Assembly: GCF_028368975.1 (NCBI RefSeq)
Contig: NZ_JAQNDM010000002.1
Span: forward strand, 7,868,425 to 7,932,424
Direction: 5' to 3'
Source: Stigmatella ashevillena
Lineage (GTDB): Bacteria > Myxococcota > Myxococcia > Myxococcales > Myxococcaceae
Length of the DNA: 64,000 bases
The translations under genes and the position numbers were made by a program. Below are positions 58,129 through 64,000 of this stretch, in pieces (positions within the stretch are counted from its first letter, which is position 1; each line of letters starts with the position of its first letter). The notes beneath the pieces are model-generated. The model had not been told where the DNA came from, ran no database searches, and saw only the letters and a list, made by a program, of their open reading frames with translations.

Positions 58129-61100
58129 CTACTTGGTCAGGACGAGATCTCTCGTCTGAAGGAGGTCCACATCCCCGGCGAACTGCGAGAACGCCTCGTA
58201 GCCCTTCACAGGAATGCGGTTTCGCGGCACGCGCAGCGACTCGGTGATGGTGAGCACGCGCCCCTCCTGTTTCTCCGAGCGGGTGAGAGAGCCAAAGGCG
58301 CTGTCCACCCGGAGGCTCGCCTGCGGATCCGTCAGCCGCCAACCCTCGGGCAGGGTGGTGCGCACCTCGGTCTCGCTGGCCTCGGAGGCGTCGATGAACA
58401 GCGGCGTGTCGCGGGAGCTGAGCTGCACGTAGCGCCGTCCGAGCAGGGCCGGGAAGCTGACGGGCCCCAGCACGAGCCGGTTGCTGCCCTCGGCACGTGC
58501 GAAGCGCGGGACGTTGAACTCGTAGCGCAGGGTGAGCGGGGCCCCCACCTCCTCGGCGTGCTCCAGCTTCACGGAGGTGAGCTCCGCGCCGCCGAAGTAG
58601 CGCGCCACGGCGCCCTGGAGCGCCTGCTGGCGGTTCTCCGCCGAGAGGGCCTCGAAGGCGTCGGCGAGTTGCGCGGCTTCGAAGTCCGAGTACACCTCTT
58701 CGCCGCGGCCGGTGAGCTGGCCGTCGTCCTTCACCTCCAGCCACAGCTTCACCTGCTTGGGGGGCGTCTGGCGCAGGGGAGGCGTCTTCACCTTCTCGGC
58801 GGCCCGGCCCGGCTCGGGCAGCAGGTACGCCTCACGGTCTCCCATGGCCGACTCGGGCAGCCCTCCGAAGGGGCCAAAGCGCACCGAGGTGTCCAGCCAC
58901 ACCGGGGCCTCCCCGGGCACGTCCACCCGGAGGGCCACGAAGGTGAGCAGGGCGTCCGCCGGAAAGAGGTACGGCGCCGGGTCCGTATAGAAGGTGCGCA
59001 CCATGGCCAGCCGCACCGGAATGCCCAGCACGTCCAGGCTGGCCTTGAGCAACATCAACCGGCTGCCGCGATCCTGGGCCACCGTGGTGGCCGCCGACTG
59101 CGCGAGCCCCGTGTCCCGGCCTGGAATCTGCTTCATCACCGCCGCGTGCAGGGCCTTCACCGCCTCCATCCCCGTCTTCTTCTCCACCACCCGGCGGGCG
59201 AACGCCTCTACCTCCGAGTTGCGGGCCGCCCGGTCGAGGAAGTTGTCCGCGTAGGACGCCGCGGTGGTCTCGCTGCCCAACGTCCCCGCGCCCACCATCA
59301 CGAAGGGCAGGTACTCGTTGGCCGACTGGGGGGCATCCGGCTCGGGGATGTAGGGCGGCACCCGCCGGGCCTCGTAGGTGAAGATTTCCCGGTCCCCTTT
59401 CACCTCGGGGGCGGGCGCCTTCATGCCATGGGCATCCACACGCATGCCCGTGCCCTTGGGGGCCACCACGGTGTAGGTGGCCCAGTTGTTCGGCATGCCC
59501 GAAATCTGGAAGTAGAAGGCGGAGGCGGTGAAACCCGGCTGCGCGGGCCCGCGGGAGGGCTCCGCGAGCAGGTACTCCACCTCGATGTAGTCTCCGACCT
59601 GGACACCGGGGAGGCTGATGGCGTCCTTGCCCGCGATGGCCTCGGGCTCCAGCACCGTGCCGTCCGCCTTGAGGGTCCGCAGGGCCAGCACCTGGGCTCC
59701 CGAGGGGATGTTCACCTCGGCGATCTCCTGGATGCCGCTCTGCTCCAGCGCCTTCTGGATGATGTGGATGCGGTTGACCAACGAGCCATCCGGGAAGACC
59801 TGGACGGCGGCGGCATCCAGCACGTACGCGGCGGCGCTGTCTTCCTGGCCCCGCGCCGCTTCGTAGGCCGCGATGGCCTGCTTGCCGTCGATGGCGAACT
59901 CCTGAAGCAGATCCTGGCCCGTCTTCGCCCGGGTCACGGCGCGGTGCAGGGACAAGTCGTTGCCGTCGATGGCGAGTGCCTGCTCGCGCAGGGCGAGTGC
60001 CTCGGCAGGGGCGCCTGCGTACTCACGCACATCCGCCAGCCGCTTCAGGAGCGGGGCGTTCCGGGGCCACTGGACGGTGAGCTCTCGCAACGTGGCCGTG
60101 GCCTCGTCGTAGCGGCGCAGCGACACGAGCAGATGGGCCAGCGTGGCGCCCAGGTTCGGGTTGCCGGGATCCCTTGCGAGCAGCTCCGTGTAGGCCTGGA
60201 TGGCGCTGGCCGTGTCCCCTCGCTGGCGCGCGTGCTCGGCGGCGCGGTTCAAGGCGCCCGAGCAGCCCTCGGCCTCCGAGACGAGCCGGTCCATGAGTTC
60301 CACCGCATCCCTGCGCCGGGCCAGGGTGTAGCGCATTCCCAGGGCATCACACAGCTTCGGCCAGGCGGTCAGTGCGGCGGCGAGGGAGTCCTCGGCCTGG
60401 GCCTCCACGCCCAGCGCGAGCGCGGCCCGGGCCCGGAGCAGGTGCACGGGGAAGGCGGTGGGGCCCGCGGCCTCCAGCGCGGTCTGAAGCACCTCGAGCG
60501 CGACGGCGGGCTGCTCGTCTCCGAGGGACAGCTCCGCGCGCAGCAGCAGCGCCGTCACATCCTTGGGGTCCTTCGCGAGGGCCGTCTCCAGCTCTCGGGT
60601 GGCCCGTCCCCGCGCCACCTTCGTGGGCACCGTGCGATCCTGCGAGGCCAGCTCCGCGCGCAGGGTGAGCAGCGCGGGGGTGTTCACCTCGGCCGCCGCG
60701 CCCTCCAGCAGCACCCGGGCCCCATCGGCGTCCCGTCCCATCCCATCCCTCACGGCGAGGAATGCGGCCAGCAGCCCTCCGGCCTCCTTTTCAATCGCCG
60801 CCGCGAGCTGCTGCGGGCCGGGATAGAACAAGGGGACTTCCACGGATGCGGGGGCGACGGCGTTCCATGAGGGCGCGGGGCCGGTGGCGGGGGTGAAGCG
60901 CACGGTGGCGGGGCGGCCATCGGCGCGAGGCAGGGTGAAGGAGAGGTTGCCGGCGGTGTTGTTCTTGGTGAGCGTGGCCACGAAGCGGTACTTCCCCGGT
61001 GCCAGGGTCAGGGCTCGGCCCTTGACGGTGGACTCGGCGCGGGCGAAGGGGCGGCGCTCGAAGAGAAGCGTGCCGTTCATCCACACCTTGTGCGCGGAGG

Positions 61101-61905
61101 ACGAGACGGTCCGCGCCAGGTACACGCCCCCCTCGGTCACCTCCGCGTCGAAGGCCAGCACGTAGACATCTCCCTCGGAGGGTTCTCCGTCCAGGCGGTG
61201 CCGTCCATCCCGTGCGAGCAGGGGGCGGGGGACGAGGGGGCCCCGGGGGCCGACGAAGGGGCCCGCCAGGGAGCCATCCTTCTCGGGAGGGGTGAGGGTG
61301 TCGAAGCCCAGCAGGCGGTGAGGGGAGAAGGGGCCCACCAGCGTCACGTGGGTGGCGGAGCCCACATCGTGCAGCGCGGCCTCCGTGGCCTTCATGTCCC
61401 CCCGGATATAGGAGATGGCCATCTGCGCGCCGCGAAGAATCTGGGCGGTCTCGCCGGGTGCGCCCGCCGCGAGCGCCTGCTGAACCCCCTTCAGAATGCG
61501 CTCGTCTGACTCCGGTGAGGTGCCCACCTGGTCCAGCACGTAGCGGGCGGCGGCCGTCGCGAGCGGGTGGGTGGGGGCGCGCGCGGTCAGTTGCAGCGCC
61601 GCGGCCAGGGCCCGGTCCACCGCGGCGATGCGGCGGGCGAGCAGGTTCTGGCCCATGAGGCCGTAAGGGTCATCCGGCGCCTTGGCGACCGCCGCATCGA
61701 AGAGGCCTTGCGCCGCGGCCACGTCTCCCTTCACGAGGTAGGCGTGGAAGCCCGCGAGTGCGAGCGTGCGGGCCTCCCCATTGCCCTGCTGGGCCTGCTG
61801 GGCGGCGTTCTCCAGCAGTTGGGTGGAAGGAACGGAGGAGTGGGCGCAACCGGACAGGCCGGCGGCGAGGGCGATCAGCGCGAGGAGGCCGCGAAAGGTT
61901 CGCAT
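58129..61905 (-). CDS. Giant TPR lipoprotein with DUF3857 and transglutaminase-fold domain
   Basis: 1258 residues from the ATG at 61905. Lipobox GLSGCAHSS. The first about 200 residues and the region about 420-670 are TPR-like helical pairs (AEHARQRGDTASAIQAYTEL). Between them is a beta domain with a jelly-roll look (VYLARTVSSSAHKVWMNGTL). Then come DUF3857 (LVNRIHIIQKALEQSGIQEI, VEYLLAEPS) and a transglutaminase-like core. The expected catalytic GxC is replaced: RGSRLMLLKASLDVLGIPVR. It is therefore probably a non-catalytic envelope protein. It lies 74 nt downstream of a Ser/Thr kinase gene on the same strand, possibly one operon. Confidence 0.83.
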   Translation of the reverse strand: MRTFRGLLALIALAAGLSGCAHSSVPSTQLLENAAQQAQQGNGEARTLALAGFHAYLVKGDVAAAQGLFDAAVAKAPDDPYGLMGQNLLARRIAAVDRALAAALQLTARAPTHPLATAAARYVLDQVGTSPESDERILKGVQQALAAGAPGETAQILRGAQMAISYIRGDMKATEAALHDVGSATHVTLVGPFSPHRLLGFDTLTPPEKDGSLAGPFVGPRGPLVPRPLLARDGRHRLDGEPSEGDVYVLAFDAEVTEGGVYLARTVSSSAHKVWMNGTLLFERRPFARAESTVKGRALTLAPGKYRFVATLTKNNTAGNLSFTLPRADGRPATVRFTPATGPAPSWNAVAPASVEVPLFYPGPQQLAAAIEKEAGGLLAAFLAVRDGMGRDADGARVLLEGAAAEVNTPALLTLRAELASQDRTVPTKVARGRATRELETALAKDPKDVTALLLRAELSLGDEQPAVALEVLQTALEAAGPTAFPVHLLRARAALALGVEAQAEDSLAAALTAWPKLCDALGMRYTLARRRDAVELMDRLVSEAEGCSGALNRAAEHARQRGDTASAIQAYTELLARDPGNPNLGATLAHLLVSLRRYDEATATLRELTVQWPRNAPLLKRLADVREYAGAPAEALALREQALAIDGNDLSLHRAVTRAKTGQDLLQEFAIDGKQAIAAYEAARGQEDSAAAYVLDAAAVQVFPDGSLVNRIHIIQKALEQSGIQEIAEVNIPSGAQVLALRTLKADGTVLEPEAIAGKDAISLPGVQVGDYIEVEYLLAEPSRGPAQPGFTASAFYFQISGMPNNWATYTVVAPKGTGMRVDAHGMKAPAPEVKGDREIFTYEARRVPPYIPEPDAPQSANEYLPFVMVGAGTLGSETTAASYADNFLDRAARNSEVEAFARRVVEKKTGMEAVKALHAAVMKQIPGRDTGLAQSAATTVAQDRGSRLMLLKASLDVLGIPVRLAMVRTFYTDPAPYLFPADALLTFVALRVDVPGEAPVWLDTSVRFGPFGGLPESAMGDREAYLLPEPGRAAEKVKTPPLRQTPPKQVKLWLEVKDDGQLTGRGEEVYSDFEAAQLADAFEALSAENRQQALQGAVARYFGGAELTSVKLEHAEEVGAPLTLRYEFNVPRFARAEGSNRLVLGPVSFPALLGRRYVQLSSRDTPLFIDASEASETEVRTTLPEGWRLTDPQASLRVDSAFGSLTRSEKQEGRVLTITESLRVPRNRIPVKGYEAFSQFAGDVDLLQTRDLVLTK

Positions 61906-61979
61906 GGGGCCCGAGGGATAATGCAATCCCCGGGGCGGGGCTACATCCGCATGAAAAGGATGTCGGCCGGTGGCCGCTG

Positions 61980-63794
61980 CTACTTGCGCTTGCCACCCTT
62001 GGCCGGGGGGGCTTTGGCCGGGGGCCGCTTCGCGGGCGGGGCGGGCTTGGCCACCGGTTTGACGGAAACCTGGGCGGGCCGGGGCACCGGTGCCTGGGGG
62101 GCCACGGCCACGGGGGCGACGGAGGGCGCCTGCCGGAGGCTGTAGCTGAGCCCCTCGATGCGGCAGGTGCCCTCGATGCAGCCTACGGCCGGGCGGGGCG
62201 CGTCGCCCAACTGCTTCTGCCAGGCCGGGCCGATGATGAGGGGCTCGGCGATGGGGCGGCGATCCTTGTCGGTGCCCACGAAGGCGCGCAGCACCCCCTC
62301 GGCGTCAATCTCCATCTCCAGGTGGGCTTTGCCGGTGGGGGAGAACAGCCCCAGCATGGTGCCGCGGCGCTCGCCCAGGGCCCATTCCAGCGCCAGCGGC
62401 GCGCCCGCTCCATGTTGGACAAGGGCGACGTAGCGCCCCGTGGAGCCCACCAGCATCAGCGCGGCCTGGGCGTCCGGAGGGGGACCGTAGAGCACCGAGC
62501 GCAGGCGCACGGCCAGGGTGCTGGGGGGCGGCTCGGCGAGCACATCCGCCTTCAGCAGGGCGATGTCTCCTTCCATGTCCACCACGTCCACCACGGCCCG
62601 GCCCACGCGGGACTGCCCCTCCACTGCGGGGAACACCAGCCCCTTGGCCTCGGAGACCACGGGCCTGCCCGCGGTGAGCAGCGAGAGCGCATCGGGCCCA
62701 TCACCGGCCACCACCTTGCGCTCGGCGCCCTTGGTGAGCCGCCCTGGCAGCGAGCGGGTGGAGTGGGGGCCCAGGTCCGCGGTGAGCGCGGCGCCGGGCA
62801 TCACCCGGGGGCGCTTCTCGCCCGAGCGCAGCCACGCCACGCCCAGCACGCCCAGCGCCGAGAGCACCAGCAGGACGGCCACCCCTTGGGCGGCGACCCG
62901 GGCCGCGCGCCGGGCGCTCCGCTTCACCCGCCCCCAAAAGGTGAGCGGCTTGGAGATCTGCGAGAGGGTGAGCGGGGCCAGCGGCTCCAGATCCGCCATG
63001 AGGGCGCTCACCGTGGGGTAGCGCTCCTCGGGGTCCGGCTTCAGGCAGCGGGTGACGATGCCATCCAGCCGCCCGTCGATCTCCGGCTTGTGCTTGGAGG
63101 GCGGATCAAACGTGCCCAGGGGCACCTCGCCCGTGAGCAGCTCATAGAGGATGACGCCCAAGGAGAAGATGTCGGCGCGGGCGTCCGCCGTCTTCGCGTC
63201 CACGCGCTGCTCGGGCGCCATGTAGGACAGCGTGCCCATGGAGACGTGGGTGCTGGTGAGGTTGAAGCGGGTGTTGGCGTCGTCCACGAACGAGGCCAGC
63301 CCGAAGTCCGTCACCTTGGCGATGTTGCCGGCCTGCTGGTCGAAGAGGATGTTCTCCGGCTTGAGGTCCCGATGGATGACGCTGCGCGTGTGCGCGTACT
63401 GCACGCCCCGGCAGATCTCCATCATCATCCGCAGGGACTCGGGAATGGTCAGCAGCGGCGAGCGCATCAGCTCGCGCAGCGAGGGCCCATCCACGAACTC
63501 CATGACCAGGTAGTACGTGTTGTCCGTCTTCCCCTTGTCGACGATGTCGACGATGTTGGGGTGGGACAGGGTGGCCAGCGCGGCGGCCTCTTTCTGGAAG
63601 CGCGCGACGAAGTCGGCTTCCTTGGCCAGGTCCGGGTTGAGCAGCTTCACCGCCACGGTGCGGTTGAGGGACAGCTGGGTGGCCTTGTGCACTTCACCCA
63701 TTCCCCCCATGCCCACGAGCTTTTCGAGGCGGTAACCGGGGAGGGAGTCAGCGTTGCGCGGCCGGCTAATCGCGGTGGTGTCCAGAGAAGGCAT
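61980..63794 (-). CDS. Transmembrane Ser/Thr protein kinase
   Basis: 604 residues. Kinase domain 21-270: GMGGMGEVH, K50 in VAVKLL, IHRDLKPENIL (D143), DFG at 163-165 and SMGTLSYMAPEQR. A membrane helix (about 304-322, GVAVLLVLSALGVLGVAWL) is followed by an extracytoplasmic domain of about 230 residues with LamG-like strands (RLRSVLYGPPPDAQAALMLV) and a Pro/Ala/Lys-rich tail (PAPPAKRPPAKAPPAKGGKRK pattern). Receptor-kinase layout; catalytic residues complete. It sits between the truncated gene at the window edge and the giant TPR lipoprotein, all minus strand. Confidence 0.92.
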   Translation of the reverse strand: MPSLDTTAISRPRNADSLPGYRLEKLVGMGGMGEVHKATQLSLNRTVAVKLLNPDLAKEADFVARFQKEAAALATLSHPNIVDIVDKGKTDNTYYLVMEFVDGPSLRELMRSPLLTIPESLRMMMEICRGVQYAHTRSVIHRDLKPENILFDQQAGNIAKVTDFGLASFVDDANTRFNLTSTHVSMGTLSYMAPEQRVDAKTADARADIFSLGVILYELLTGEVPLGTFDPPSKHKPEIDGRLDGIVTRCLKPDPEERYPTVSALMADLEPLAPLTLSQISKPLTFWGRVKRSARRAARVAAQGVAVLLVLSALGVLGVAWLRSGEKRPRVMPGAALTADLGPHSTRSLPGRLTKGAERKVVAGDGPDALSLLTAGRPVVSEAKGLVFPAVEGQSRVGRAVVDVVDMEGDIALLKADVLAEPPPSTLAVRLRSVLYGPPPDAQAALMLVGSTGRYVALVQHGAGAPLALEWALGERRGTMLGLFSPTGKAHLEMEIDAEGVLRAFVGTDKDRRPIAEPLIIGPAWQKQLGDAPRPAVGCIEGTCRIEGLSYSLRQAPSVAPVAVAPQAPVPRPAQVSVKPVAKPAPPAKRPPAKAPPAKGGKRK

Positions 63795-63884
63795 GGGCGG
63801 AGGACGTAGGCTAGCAGACCTTGGGACGTTGAGGATCCCCTTGGTGAGAAGCCCTTCTTCGCCCTCTTCCCACGTAGGCCCGGG

Positions 63885-64000
63885 TTACCGGTTCACGCTC
63901 AGGGTCATCATCTCGCGCAGCTGCGAGCGCGTCTGCGACAGCGAGGAGCGCATCTGCCGGTGGCGCAGCGCCGCGCTCAGCCCGCTTGCCAGGGACTTGA
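63885..64000 (-). CDS. 3' end of a gene continuing beyond the window
   Basis: The last 38 codons of a minus-strand frame entering from the right edge: KSLASGLSAALRHRQM then RSSLSQTRSQLREMMTLSVN, ending R and TAA at 63885-63887. The segment is helical and basic. Too short for a family call. It is upstream of the kinase gene (90 nt), on the same strand. Confidence 0.6.
   Translation of the reverse strand, partial: KSLASGLSAALRHRQMRSSLSQTRSQLREMMTLSVNR

Noticed and set aside
58558-60870. A 770-codon plus-strand open frame opposite the TPR/DUF3857 gene (and a similar one at 61758-63809)
   Set aside because: Same antisense artefact. The minus-strand products are clear lipoprotein and kinase sequences.

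Overview
The window is high-GC, densely coded DNA (about 50 genes in 64 kb) from a delta-proteobacterial predator, almost certainly a myxobacterium of the Cystobacter/Stigmatella/Myxococcus type. The evidence is the gene content: eukaryote-like Ser/Thr kinases with TPR or membrane segments, a Sig-70_gmx1-type sigma factor, the myxobacterial Cys-rich disulfide repeat (DUF4215), many lipoproteins, and kin-recognition genes of the SitA / Imm11 / SitI3 families. No rRNA, tRNA, CRISPR array or intact transposon was recognised. All identifications come from reading the sequence and from memory of the families; no database search was run.

Layout. 1-2 kb: two tandem HEAT-repeat envelope proteins on the minus strand, one cut by the window edge. 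2.1-6.1 kb: a zinc-finger/kinase/TPR protein whose stop overlaps the start of a sigma factor. 6.2-13.4 kb: a secreted repeat protein, a SWIM-SNF2 helicase and metabolic oxidoreductases. 14.3-19.5 kb: a kin-discrimination patch with a broken SitA-like AHH toxin gene, its intact Imm11-type immunity gene and an orphan SitI3-like immunity gene, interleaved with GNAT, MFS and MOSC genes. 19.5-31 kb: a kinase, a divergent WYL regulator and GFA pair, a large repeat lipoprotein, a small Cys-rich secreted protein, a MarR and serine hydrolase pair, and an M23 peptidase with C-terminal repeats.

31-37.5 kb holds the most unusual material. A tightly packed operon encodes an ECF-like sigma factor, a membrane anti-sigma-like protein, a small secreted protein and an exported TPR-CHAT (caspase-fold) protease. 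Converging on it is a class II (mersacidin/lichenicidin-type) lanthipeptide precursor gene followed by an uncharacterised protein with a ParB-like LDGHDRL motif. No LanM, LanT or LanP is visible.

37.6-48.2 kb: two large surface lipoproteins, an aldo/keto reductase preceded by the 3' remnant of an alcohol dehydrogenase gene, a LysR regulator, a RibD-like reductase, a Tgl-like (transglutaminase) candidate and a branched-chain amino-acid binding lipoprotein. 48.3-54.6 kb: a complete, largely translationally coupled suf operon (rrf2-sufB-C-D-S-U-T) for Fe-S cluster assembly. 54.6-64 kb: a receiver/histidine kinase protein, a DJ-1/PfpI protein with a membrane tail, a plant-type asparaginase lipoprotein, a giant TPR/DUF3857/transglutaminase-fold lipoprotein and a third Ser/Thr kinase, with the 3' end of one more gene at the edge.
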